Positions 38,365-45,995 of a DNA stretch of 64,000 nt are shown in pieces. A model generated the notes under the pieces. That model was not told the DNA's origin. It saw only the letters and a program-made list of their open reading frames with translations, and searched no databases. A program made the translations under genes and the position numbers. Numbering within the stretch: the first letter of the stretch is position 1; each line of letters starts with the position of its first letter. Source of the stretch: Nitrospirota bacterium (GTDB lineage: Bacteria > Nitrospirota > Nitrospiria > Nitrospirales > Nitrospiraceae); contig JBFMAX010000001.1 of the NCBI GenBank assembly GCA_040755395.1, positions 310,001-374,000 of the forward strand, written 5' to 3'.

Positions 38365-38737
38365 CCCCGGCCCGTGCGACGTCGGTCGAATCGCCTGGCG
38401 GTTCCATATCCGCCATCAGCACCACGCCGGTCACCACCGTCACTGACCGCCAAGGCGATGGCGCTGGATTCGAGTCCCTGGCGGCTCACCAAACCGACGC
38501 GCGACGTCGATAGCTCACAACATCTCAGCACCTCCCACCGCCTTATCCTGCCGTTCGCAGGACGATTGCTGGGGCGATGGGTAGGCGTGTTCTTGTCTCG
38601 TGACGGCCTCTCGGTGCTTCTGATCCGGTATCCGGTAAGCTTCCGCAAGTCTGCGACCCTGGAAAATCATTGAACTATCACAGACCTCCAAATATAGGTT
38701 GACTTCACCACGCTGCCCGCGTAGGGTGAACACATGA

Positions 38738-38842
38738 CGTATTGAGCTACGCTGACTTTCCTATCCTCGCGCTTCCCGCTTCCTCCCTGCGCGACTGATT
38801 CCCCGGTCTCCGCCGCTTCTACGCCAGAGTCTCCCTGTCGTT
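38738..38842 (+). promoter_or_regulatory. conserved leader element, copy 3
   Basis: TATTGAGCTACGCTGAC, TTTCCTATCCTCGCGC, CTGCGCGACTGATTCCCCGG, TCTCCGCCGCTTCTACGCC and AGAGTCTC. Best-preserved copy. A possible promoter, TTGACT (38699-38704), 17 bp, TAGGGT, lies just upstream. The remaining 38365-38700 sequence contains no gene I can support. Confidence 0.6.
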
Positions 38843-38952
38843 GTCTTTCGTTGCCGTCAACGGAGAACGACCTGGACGCCGATCACATGATCGATAGCCG
38901 GGAAAAGAGCGGTTTTGACATTCGGACAGATCCGTGGAAGGGGGTGAACGCG

Positions 38953-39039
38953 ATGTATCCGATTCTCGCGCTGCTGGGAATCATGTTGCTGACTTGGGGG
39001 GCGGCCGTGTGGGCTACCTTTCGGGAGGAGAAGCCATAA
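38953..39039 (+). CDS. 28-aa single-TM peptide
   Basis: MYPILALLGIMLLTWGAAVW is one hydrophobic helix, then a short charged tail (ATFREEKP). GGGGTGA lies upstream at workable spacing. Its plan (one helix plus polar tail) resembles tiny subunits of respiratory complexes, but no partner is nearby. It follows leader copy 3 and precedes another one-TM protein. Confidence 0.5.
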   Translation: MYPILALLGIMLLTWGAAVWATFREEKP

Positions 39040-39160
39040 GCCGGGGAGCCGCCTCTCAGGAGGGCACGGTCAACCGGCCGGGTGCATCGAGGCATGCGGA
39101 CGCGTCGTACGCGCAGGGGCGTCCTTCTTCCGCAGTCGAATGACAACACAGAGGAGCATC

Positions 39161-39301
39161 ATGAGTGCCGTCCAGACCTTTGTTCAGCAGGTCACGCACT
39201 CTCCGTTCACCGCCGCCGCGCTGTTCTTTGGCGGGGCTGTGGTCGCGGCGACGCTGTACACCTACGTGTATGACTACAAGGAGTGGCCCGACCGGGACTA
39301 G
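39161..39301 (+). CDS. 46-aa single-TM membrane protein
   Basis: Read directly from the sequence: ATG at 39161 with GAGGAGCATC upstream, stop TAG at 39301. Residues 16-36 form a hydrophobic helix (FTAAALFFGGAVVAATLYTYV) followed by a charged tail (YDYKEWPDRD). It lies 121 bp after the 28-aa peptide and 81 bp before the next gene, all in the same direction. No family recognised. Confidence 0.6.
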   Translation: MSAVQTFVQQVTHSPFTAAALFFGGAVVAATLYTYVYDYKEWPDRD

Positions 39302-39382
39302 GCGCCCTCGTCTCCTCCCCGGCCGCGGAGACGTTGGCGGAGGATCCGGCGCAGAAGACATCACCAGACACAGGAGGGCAAG

Positions 39383-39913
39383 ATGAACCAGGAGCCATTC
39401 ACAGCGAGTTGGGACCAACATCAAGGATACGAAGAGGAACAACCTACGCCCTGGATGGTTCAAGGGCACCAGACCATAAGAACGAGGAGAGCGGTCGAAT
39501 CCCACAGCGCCGCAGCGAAGCCGGAAGGCGGAGACGGAGGACAAGTTATGAGATGCATCGTCATCAATAAGAGCGACGGGGACTTTTGCCTGAGCCACAA
39601 GGCGTTTCTGCGACTGCGAGACCTGGGGCAACGAGAGGCGCTCAAGGAACCAGACTTTGGTACATATCGGCTCGCAAGCGCGACTCTACAGGAGCCGACT
39701 TTGAATCGGTATGGCACACTCATCCCCCGGGATGATCAGAAACTCGTGAGGGTGGTGGTGGAACTCGGCGCTCAGGCAAACGGTCACGGTGTCGACCTGA
39801 AGATTGTAGAAATTCCGAACGATGTCAAATGGGAGATCGAGAAGGTTGGCGGCACGGAACATGTGAGCGAAGCGCATCTGACCGAAGCGCATCGCACTTG
39901 GCACTGCGCATGA
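39383..39913 (+). CDS. hypothetical protein of the 'HRTW'-ending family
   Basis: 176 aa from ATG at 39383 (AGGAGGGCAAG upstream), or 121 aa from ATG at 39548 (CGGAGGACAAGTT upstream). Both starts have strong ribosome-binding sites in the same frame. The conserved part begins at the inner start: 'MRCIVINKSDGDFCLSHKAFLRLR', 'RDDQKLVRVVVELGAQANGHGVDLKIVEIPNDVKWEIEKVGGTEHV', ending 'AHRTWHC'. I recognise this layout as a widespread uncharacterised small protein of phages and bacteria, with no known function. The outer N-terminus is polar and disordered-looking. Confidence 0.65.
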   Translation: MNQEPFTASWDQHQGYEEEQPTPWMVQGHQTIRTRRAVESHSAAAKPEGGDGGQVMRCIVINKSDGDFCLSHKAFLRLRDLGQREALKEPDFGTYRLASATLQEPTLNRYGTLIPRDDQKLVRVVVELGAQANGHGVDLKIVEIPNDVKWEIEKVGGTEHVSEAHLTEAHRTWHCA

Positions 39914-39941
39914 ACGTCACAGTGAACGATCTCGCCGCTGA

Positions 39942-40160
39942 TTGTGCCCCTTCCCTAAAGAAAAGGAATTGGTCCTGGCACAAGACGCTCTGGACCGCGA
40001 GGAGTTGGGGGAATGTTCTTCACGATGCCGGCAAATCTGCCCAGCTTATAAGGATCAAGATCTCGGAGGTGCACACTGTCTCTTTCACGCGGGTCATTTC
40101 TTGAAGGCCACCGGACTCTTGCGTGCCTCGAATCACAACGATACAATCAGCGCCGGGTAG
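39942..40160 (+). CDS. possible small cysteine-containing protein
   Basis: 72 aa from GTG, no clear ribosome-binding site. The sequence has a protein-like helix (EKELVLAQDALDREELGE) then C-S-S-R-C-R-Q-I-C and C-L-F-H, a possible metal site. It ends 9 bp before the Crp/Fnr gene. It may be real and co-transcribed with the regulator, or a chance frame. Confidence 0.35.
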   Translation: MCPFPKEKELVLAQDALDREELGECSSRCRQICPAYKDQDLGGAHCLFHAGHFLKATGLLRASNHNDTISAG

Positions 40161-40169
40161 GACGCGTTG

Positions 40170-40823
40170 ATGGCACCCAAACACCCCAGGCCGTTCAATC
40201 CTAAAACCTTCCTCACCAGAGTCGGCAGCGGCAAAACGATCCTGCAGTGTCGGAAGAAACAGATTATCTTTTCGCAAGGTGACGCGGCGGATTCCGTGTT
40301 TTATATCCAGGAGGGCAAGGTCAAACTCACCGCCGTCTCCCAGCAAGGCAAAGAAGCCGTGATCGCCTTGCTGGAGCGCGGAAACTTTTTTGGGGAACCC
40401 TGCCTCGTTGGACAGCCTGTTCGCCTGACGACCGCGACCGCACTGGAAACGTCCACGATCGTTCGTATTGAAAAACCCGCCATGATCCGCATGCTCCACG
40501 ACGAGCCCGCATTCTCAGAGCTATTCATGTCCTACCTGCTTTCCCACAACATTCGAATTCAAGAGGACTTGGTCGATCAGCTCTTCAATTCAGCCGAGAA
40601 GCGGTTGGCGCGGGTGTTGCTGTTGCTGGCGCATTTCGGGAAAGAAGGCAAGCCGGAGCCGGTCATCGCGAAGATCAGCCAGGAAACGCTGGCCGAAATG
40701 ATCGGTACCACGCGGTCACGAGTCAGCTTCTTCATGAACAAGTTCAGGAAGCTGGGCTTCATCGACTATAACGGTGGATTGCACGTGCACAGCTCCCTCC
40801 TCAATATCGTCTTGCACGACTAG
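40170..40823 (+). CDS. Crp/Fnr-family transcriptional regulator
   Basis: 217 aa from ATG at 40170. Effector (cNMP-like) beta-roll at residues 20-120 ('IIFSQGDAADSVFYIQEGKVKLTAVSQQGKEAVIALLERGNFFGEPCL'), a dimerisation helix, then an HTH_Crp at about 150-200 ('ISQETLAEMIGTTRSRVSFFMNKFRKLGFIDY'). It lacks the N-terminal cysteine set of FNR, so it is not an obvious oxygen sensor, and its ligand is unknown. A 20-bp dyad 65 bp downstream (40888) could be a target. This is a plausible local regulator of the surrounding small-gene region. Confidence 0.9.
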   Translation: MAPKHPRPFNPKTFLTRVGSGKTILQCRKKQIIFSQGDAADSVFYIQEGKVKLTAVSQQGKEAVIALLERGNFFGEPCLVGQPVRLTTATALETSTIVRIEKPAMIRMLHDEPAFSELFMSYLLSHNIRIQEDLVDQLFNSAEKRLARVLLLLAHFGKEGKPEPVIAKISQETLAEMIGTTRSRVSFFMNKFRKLGFIDYNGGLHVHSSLLNIVLHD

Positions 40824-40887
40824 CATTCTCTCTTAGACATCGTTGACTTCGAGCAGCGCGAGGGCCGGTGCCTTCCTCCTCATTTCC

Positions 40888-40907
40888 TCAAAACTGAGCA
40901 ATTTTGA
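40888..40907. promoter_or_regulatory. 20-bp dyad, site 1
   Basis: TCAAAACTGAGCAATTTTGA: perfect 6-bp arms around CTGAGCAA. Site 2 at 42984-43003 keeps the centre and changes both arms together. It lies 61 bp upstream of the lipoprotein gene at 40969. Confidence 0.55.
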
Positions 40908-40968
40908 ACAGACCGAAATCTGTCTTGTCGGATAGATTTACCTTCAATACCGACACGATTGGTCTTTC

Positions 40969-41718
40969 ATGCCTAACCATAGGCTACGGGTTCACCATAC
41001 CGCCGTCTTAGGGCTTCTGCTTCACTCGGCCTTTGGCGTGCAAGGCTGCTTGGCCATTACGTGGCTGGGCGCGGTCGGGATCGATATGACCCGGACCAGT
41101 GACATTGAGTTCCGGTCATTCGAGAACTCGTGGGCGGTCGCACCGCAAGAGCGGCACCACCTGGGATTGGTGAAGAGCGTCGCGGTGATGCCGTTCGTCG
41201 GAGATCCGGCAATGGCTGAGCGGTGGATTGCTGTCCTTCAACACATGACCGATCTTCGCGTGGTAAGCCTGTCCGGCGCGACTCGGCAGGGGCATCTGAA
41301 TGTAAACCCCGACTTTTCCCACAGGTCGGCCGACCGCGGGCAGATAGAGCTGGCGAAACGGATCAGCGCGGAGTTTCAGGTGGATTGCGTGCTGTTCGGG
41401 AGTGTGGCCGATCACGAGGCGCAGAGGCGTCTTGCGGGATTAAAGGAGAGTTCCCTGCGGAGGCTCTACCTGCATCTGATAAGCGCAGAAGGGAGCCTCT
41501 TGTGGAAGACCGAGCTCCCTTACACGATTGTGAAGGGGGCCAAGGACCTCGATGAGGAAATGGTGACACACGCTCTCCTGACTCGTGTGCTGGCCCAGGC
41601 CAACGAGGTTGGGTTAGCGGAATTGGGAGCGGGACACCAGCAGGCTGCATCACGATTCTTGCGCGACGGGTCCGACCATCAACAGACACAGCTTTCACCG
41701 GCGGTCGAGCGTCCTTGA
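40969..41718 (+). CDS. putative lipoprotein (CsgG/GNA1162-like)
   Basis: 249 aa. Hydrophobic N-terminus (VLGLLLHSAFGVQGC) with a lipobox-like V-Q-G-C at 24-27. The mature part has 'GLVKSVAVMPFVGDP' near 65, the strand typical of CsgG/GNA1162-type outer-membrane lipoproteins, then 'GQIELAKRISAEFQVDCVLFGSVADHEAQRR' and 'LYLHLISAEGSLLWKTELPYTIVKGAKDLDEEMV'. Such proteins help secretion or build periplasmic assemblies. The family placement is an inference from these blocks. Confidence 0.65.
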   Translation: MPNHRLRVHHTAVLGLLLHSAFGVQGCLAITWLGAVGIDMTRTSDIEFRSFENSWAVAPQERHHLGLVKSVAVMPFVGDPAMAERWIAVLQHMTDLRVVSLSGATRQGHLNVNPDFSHRSADRGQIELAKRISAEFQVDCVLFGSVADHEAQRRLAGLKESSLRRLYLHLISAEGSLLWKTELPYTIVKGAKDLDEEMVTHALLTRVLAQANEVGLAELGAGHQQAASRFLRDGSDHQQTQLSPAVERP

Positions 41719-41916
41719 CGGTCATGGCACTTCTTCACAATCGAGCACGTTTGACCGGATTGCAATTTGGCTTCAAGCGCGAACGTTACGACGTGGTCTC
41801 CGAAAACCGAGCCGCCGGCAATTTGCGGAATCTGCGCCCTTACAGACAGCAGTCACGTAGGGAGATCGCTGAGTGCAAGGTCCCCTTACGTTATGACCAG
41901 CCTGTGGAAGCCTTCA

Positions 41917-42423
41917 ATGATGAACGACGAAGCACGGCAAGGAACTCACCATGAACATCACTTGCGGTATGGACAGCGATTGTCCTCCCCTGCGCCGGGC
42001 ACGATGCGCCCGTCTCACCGTTCGAGTCCGGGCATTCTGGTCTTTTCGCACAGGCGGCACTTGCTGCACGTGAATCGCGCGGCTTTGGACCTGCTGGGCC
42101 GCCTCGAACAGACGGAGACCGGACTAGCCACTCTGACGTTCACGAGGCTGGTCAGCGAGCTTCGCGTTCAAATCCAAGATACCCTCGACAACCGCAGAGA
42201 CGCCAACGTCCGGGATCTCGTTGAATTGAAGCGCGTCATAGTGGAATCGGGGCGAAAGATCCTCCTTCGTGGATTCGGGCTGCCTGATCGGAATTCAAGC
42301 AACCTCTCGCGAGTTATCATTGTCCTCGAGGAGGTCAGTCTCCAGCAGGCGCAAGCGAAGGTTCAATCCGCTCATGGGGAGGGCGCCGCCCAGGAGCATG
42401 TCCCCGTGAACAGGTATAAATGA
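41917..42423 (+). CDS. PAS-like fragment, possibly truncated regulator
   Basis: 168 aa from ATG at 41917 (other ATGs at 41920 and 42004). The recognisable part begins 'SPGILVFSHRRHLLHVNRAALDLLGRLEQ', a PAS-like opening, followed by a helical linker and 'SRVIIVLEEVSLQQAQAKVQSA'. The protein then ends in a short polar tail. In related regulators, as I recall them, a LuxR-type HTH follows this linker; it is absent here. A second good ribosome-binding site with ATG at 41951 sits in another frame, suggesting an old frameshift. It may be a degraded gene. Confidence 0.5.
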   Translation: MMNDEARQGTHHEHHLRYGQRLSSPAPGTMRPSHRSSPGILVFSHRRHLLHVNRAALDLLGRLEQTETGLATLTFTRLVSELRVQIQDTLDNRRDANVRDLVELKRVIVESGRKILLRGFGLPDRNSSNLSRVIIVLEEVSLQQAQAKVQSAHGEGAAQEHVPVNRYK

Positions 42424-42473
42424 AACGCATTTCCAAAGTAGTAATTCATGGCCACCAAGTGGCCACCCTGGAG

Positions 42474-42618
42474 CATGAAAATGCGGGTGGCACCGACCTG
42501 GGCGCCTGTCCGCGCGCAGCGGGGTCCCTACACCGGGCGGGGTGCGAGCTTGCACCCGTTGCAATCGGAAAAGAGCAACGGGTACCCGACTGGTCGGTGA
42601 CAGGACCCGCATTTTCAT
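42474..42618. repeat. structured intergenic repeat family C, copy 1
   Basis: Outer arms ATGAAAATGCGGGT (42474-42487) and ACCCGCATTTTCAT (42605-42618) are exactly complementary. Inner stems: CACCGACC/GGTCGGTG, and CCCGTTGC/GCAACGGG around an A-rich loop. The core CCCTACACCGGGCGGGGTGC is identical in copy 2 at 61967-62063. The 42424-43148 gap otherwise shows only the dyad at 42984 and no gene I can support. Confidence 0.65.
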
Positions 42619-42983
42619 ACCAGTCCTAATAAGGCTCTTTGATGTCTTGCTGATCATCAGACTAGATGGAACACGCGAGAAGCGCCATTCCGTCGAACAC
42701 TATCCCCGGTCTGCCGAACAGGCAGACCATCGAGCATCGCTTTTTGTGCAACTCGGAAGGCTATGAACAGTGCGGAGGGGCCGGGCCGAGTGCTTTTCCC
42801 GCCAACGGCCTCCGCGGACAACCGTCTCTCACACGCCCCTCCGCCACTTCATCGAGGAAGCTGAACGATCAACCGTCCGTGCCATGAGGATCAGCCTTGC
42901 GATTGCCCTGCACGACCGGTTTCCCCTTCAGTGTCATGGGGTTAGGTCGAGCAGTCAGATCGCGTTGGTCCGGCCAAAATTCT

Positions 42984-43003
42984 TCAGAACTGAGCAATTC
43001 TGA
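42984..43003. promoter_or_regulatory. 20-bp dyad, site 2
   Basis: TCAGAACTGAGCAATTCTGA: the same centre as site 1 at 40888, with both arms changed in a matching way (A to G on the left, T to C on the right). It lies 145 bp upstream of the zinc-ribbon gene at 43149. Confidence 0.55.
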
Positions 43004-43148
43004 CCAGCTACGTTCCCTCGAGCAGCCTAGTATAGTTCTACGCAGGATGACTCTGTTCTACGCTGATTTGATCATTGCAGAAGTCGAGATTCGACCGAAG
43101 TAGGAACGTCTAACGTCCGCTGCACAGGACAGAACGGGAGAAGACGTC

Positions 43149-43391
43149 ATGGCATGCGCACGATGCGGCGGGTTGGTGGTCGAGAACTGGTGGGACCTCG
43201 TCGGCGATGCCAGTCAGAAGTGGCTCCAGGGAACGAGGTGCGTGAACTGCGGGGCCATCGATGACCTTGTGATCCTGGCGAATCGTCTACGGCCGCATCC
43301 GGCTCGAATTATCGCTCCCCGCGGCGCAACCGGCATGGGAAAGGCGCCTGTCCCTTCGTTTCGCGGAAGGCCCAATAAAGTCCCTTTCTGA
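43149..43391 (+). CDS. small zinc-ribbon protein
   Basis: 80 aa from ATG at 43149 (CGGGAGAAGACGTC upstream). Knuckles C3-A-R-C6 and C31-V-N-C34 with 'GLVVENWWDL' between them form a two-CxxC zinc ribbon like that at 1366-1593. The C-terminal half is basic. It is 23 bp upstream of an SPFH gene and probably co-transcribed with it. Role unknown. Confidence 0.65.
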   Translation: MACARCGGLVVENWWDLVGDASQKWLQGTRCVNCGAIDDLVILANRLRPHPARIIAPRGATGMGKAPVPSFRGRPNKVPF

Positions 43392-43414
43392 AGCGAAGTA
43401 ACCTGGAGGTCGGC

Positions 43415-44296
43415 ATGTACCTTCCGTTGGCGGTCGGACTCGCAACGCTCGTCGTGCTCTTGCTCATGACGATCAAGATCGTCCCGGAGTATCAGCGCAT
43501 TGTCATTCTCCGGCTCGGCAAAGTCCTCCCAAGGGCGATGGGGCCGGGCCTGGTGCTGATCATTCCGTTGATCGATCGGCCCATTCGCGTAGACCTTCGA
43601 GAAACGTATCTCATCGTCCCCCACCAGACCTGCATTACGAAAGACAACGCCCCGATTTCCATCGACTTCCTGATCTATTCGAAAGTCCTGGATCCCATCG
43701 CCAGCGTGGTGCAGGTCCAGGACTTTGCGGGGGCCTCTCAAGGGATCGCCACGACGACGCTCCGGGCCGTCGTGGGCGATATTCCGCTCGATGATGTGTT
43801 GGCCAAGCGCGAACAGATCAACCATCTGTTGCAGGCCAGAATGGACGAAGTCACGCAACGCTGGGGAGTGAAAATTACAACCGTCGAGATCCGGGAGATC
43901 ACACCCCCCAAAGAGGTTCAGGAGGCCATGACCCGCCAGATGTCGGCCGAGCGCAGCCGGCGGGCCACGGTGACCGAGGCGGAAGGGACGAAACAGGCGG
44001 CCGTGACCGTGGCTGAAGGCGAAAAGCAGTCGGTGATTCTAAAAGCCGAAGGGGATAAACAGGCCGCGATCCTGCGCGCAGAAGGCTTCGCTCTCGTCCT
44101 CGGCAAGATTTTCGACGTGGCCAAGGGGATCGATTCCAAAACCATGACGTTGCAATATCTGGACACGTTAAAGGTCATGGGCGCCGGCCCCTCCACGACA
44201 TTCATCGTTCCAATGGAGCTCAGCTCGTTCCTGGCAGGCGCCTTGAAAGATGGAAAGAGAGCGATCAGCAACAGTGACGCCGTCGTCGGATCATGA
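43415..44296 (+). CDS. SPFH/stomatin-like membrane protein 1
   Basis: 293 aa. One N-terminal TM helix (LPLAVGLATLVVLLLMTI), then the SPFH/band-7 domain: 'VPEYQRIVILRLGKVLPRAMGPGLVLIIPLID', 'LRETYLIVPHQTCITKDNAPISIDFLIYSKVLDP' and 'TTTLRAVVGDIPLDDVLAKREQINHLLQ'. Next comes a long Glu/Ala/Lys coiled coil (residues about 175-235) with imperfect 'AEGxKQAAI' repeats. Slipins and stomatins form membrane rings and often regulate proteases or membrane microdomains. A NfeD partner is usual but is not seen here. A second SPFH protein is encoded at 48088. Confidence 0.9.
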   Translation: MYLPLAVGLATLVVLLLMTIKIVPEYQRIVILRLGKVLPRAMGPGLVLIIPLIDRPIRVDLRETYLIVPHQTCITKDNAPISIDFLIYSKVLDPIASVVQVQDFAGASQGIATTTLRAVVGDIPLDDVLAKREQINHLLQARMDEVTQRWGVKITTVEIREITPPKEVQEAMTRQMSAERSRRATVTEAEGTKQAAVTVAEGEKQSVILKAEGDKQAAILRAEGFALVLGKIFDVAKGIDSKTMTLQYLDTLKVMGAGPSTTFIVPMELSSFLAGALKDGKRAISNSDAVVGS

Positions 44297-44405
44297 TTTC
44301 ACAGCATCCGGATCAGTTTGTCTTCGATCTCATGACCCTGCCGCGGTCGGCGTCCTGACGACCGAGGAGCCGCGATATCGGAGGTTTCAGAACGGAGGCC
44401 TGGTC

Positions 44406-44705
44406 ATGAAACAGGAGTCCACCCTTACTGCTCGGATTCTCGAAGCGGTGCACAAGAGGCTTGGTTGTCGGATCGAAGAGTTGGTCTCTCTTTTCCCGGA
44501 CCACACGTGGAATCAGGTCTTCCGCGAAGTGAATCGTCTGAGCCGGAACCGCCAATTGCGTCTGATGTTAGATGGTCGAGGGGTTTTCACTGTCAGGAGA
44601 CCTGACGAGGTCATGGCTTTGCAATCTTTAGCCGGCTTGCAGGGCACACAGTTGAAGCTTACTTCATGCCGTCGCAAGAGATTCACGACGTTTCAGCCGC
44701 GCTGA
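44406..44705 (+). CDS. small winged-helix-like protein (paralogue of 15-362)
   Basis: 99 aa from ATG at 44406. 'LTARILEAVHKRLGCRIEELVSLFPDHTWNQVFREVNRLSRNRQLRLMLDGRGVFTV' corresponds nearly position by position to the N-terminal part of the protein at 15-362. The C-terminal tail is basic and unrelated. The fold looks like a small HTH with a wing. It immediately precedes leader element copy 4, just as its paralogue lies near copy 1. Confidence 0.7.
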   Translation: MKQESTLTARILEAVHKRLGCRIEELVSLFPDHTWNQVFREVNRLSRNRQLRLMLDGRGVFTVRRPDEVMALQSLAGLQGTQLKLTSCRRKRFTTFQPR

Positions 44706-44800
44706 CTGCCTCATCCCTCGCGCGGCCCGATGACGCTGTCGCGCGACCGATTTCCCGGTCTCCGTCGCCTGCTACGCCGGACTGTCTCTGAAGCACGCCG
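44699..44800 (+). promoter_or_regulatory. conserved leader element, copy 4
   Basis: CGCTGACTGCCTCATCCCTCG, GTCGCGCGACCGATTTCCCGG, TCTCCGTCGCCTGCTACGCC and GGACTGTCTCTG. Upstream of two small secreted-protein genes. Confidence 0.55.
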
Positions 44801-44937
44801 TTCTTGGGGGTACACACCAAGAGCGCCGTCTCTTGTTTCCGTCAGTCTCGCTCGGACAGGGAAGACTTCCCGGTGACGTATCGGGATCGCCCCTGACCCA
44901 GCGCGTCGTCGTGTTCGCAACGAAAGGAGTGCAGGCC

Positions 44938-45267
44938 ATGAAACTCTATACGATGGTGTTCACAGGACTCGTGGTAGCGGGGAGTGTTTCCCTTGCCTTC
45001 GCAAATCCGGCGATGCTCCCCAAACATCCCGGGTATCCCGCAGGAGGAGAGTTTGCCAACGACACGGGGCAGCAGAACCTGACGCATTCACAATCCCTTC
45101 TGGATGCCGCGGTGTCAGAGGATGCGCATACGACCCAGAAACTGGTGGACCCGAATAATGCCAGGCTGCTGAAGCCGCAGGGAGCCGGCCAACTGCCGGC
45201 AGTTGAGGGGCCCAATATCAAGATTGAGCCGCCGGTCACTGAGGCGACTCGCATGCCCAAGCCGTAG
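44938..45267 (+). CDS. small secreted hypothetical protein
   Basis: 109 aa from ATG at 44938 (GAAAGGAGTGCAGGCC upstream). Signal peptide MKLYTMVFTGLVVAGSVSLAFA, cleavage likely after residue 22. The mature protein is polar, Pro/Asn-rich and lacks cysteines (HPGYPAGGEFANDTGQQNLTHSQSLLDAAVSEDAHTTQKL). No domain recognised. Followed by another secreted protein; both lie behind leader copy 4. Confidence 0.65.
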   Translation: MKLYTMVFTGLVVAGSVSLAFANPAMLPKHPGYPAGGEFANDTGQQNLTHSQSLLDAAVSEDAHTTQKLVDPNNARLLKPQGAGQLPAVEGPNIKIEPPVTEATRMPKP

Positions 45268-45395
45268 CGTACTGTTCACGCGAGAAGGGCCCGGTGAAGC
45301 GGGTCAGTTCCCGACAAGTCCCGCGTGTCACCGGACATGTGCCTACGACGAACCGGCTCACCCCCGAGCCTTATATCCTAAGGGAGGAAAGAGCA

Positions 45396-45704
45396 ATGAC
45401 TACCTATCTGTTCATGAGGCGTACCGTTATTCTCACATCGCTCACGCTGATTGCATCGCTGTCCGCACTGGCTGCACAGCCGGGGGATCAACCTTCGCGC
45501 GGAGCTACACTTCCTGCTTCGACGGAAGCGATGAGTGCCGTGGCGGCGGGCGCGGCCGAGGACACGCTCAAAGCCTGTCTGGCCAGAATTCCCCAGGACG
45601 CCAGTATCGGTCAGCGTATGATCGCTGAAACGAGCTGCCAGCGGGAGGAGATGGACAGGAAAGTGATCCAAGCTGTGCCTAACACTGAATACGCATCTCA
45701 GTGA
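45396..45704 (+). CDS. small secreted hypothetical protein
   Basis: 102 aa from ATG at 45396, which follows AGGGAGGAAAGAGCA. The signal peptide 'TTYLFMRRTVILTSLTLIASLSALAA' resembles that of the protein at 493-999. The mature part carries two cysteines (ACLARIPQ... and ETSCQREEMD) that could form a disulfide. No family recognised. The following gap (45705-45995) contains no gene I can support. Confidence 0.65.
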   Translation: MTTYLFMRRTVILTSLTLIASLSALAAQPGDQPSRGATLPASTEAMSAVAAGAAEDTLKACLARIPQDASIGQRMIAETSCQREEMDRKVIQAVPNTEYASQ

Positions 45705-45995
45705 AAAGGAGGAGTTGGAGAGACGCGATACATCACAAACCCTGAGTCCGCGGCTTTGCCCGATCTGCGCCCATGCAATGTTGAGTGCAAAAAGAGCGGC
45801 AAGGGACAGCCAGATTTGATCGTTGAGAGGGAGTGGTCTGCAGCCTGCGCCGGCGTCACAGTGAGAAAGGAACACGTGGTGCTGGAGGCGCTCTGTAAAT
45901 TGACGTGAGCCCCGTCAGGGGGCCGTGATACGCGAGGAGAGGACGGTGGATCTTATCCGACCAGCACGGCCATATCTCGGTTCGTCGGGAGTTCA

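Noticed and set aside
38460-38492. T-arm-like GGATTCGAGTCCC followed by GGCTCACCA, suggesting a tRNA 3' end
   Set aside because: No matching 5' acceptor, D-arm or anticodon arm at the right distance; the pairing present is a simple hairpin, so at most a tRNA fragment.
42666-43103. Overlapping short + strand frames
   Set aside because: No ribosome-binding sites, protein-like composition or motifs; the region is better described as intergenic with a dyad.
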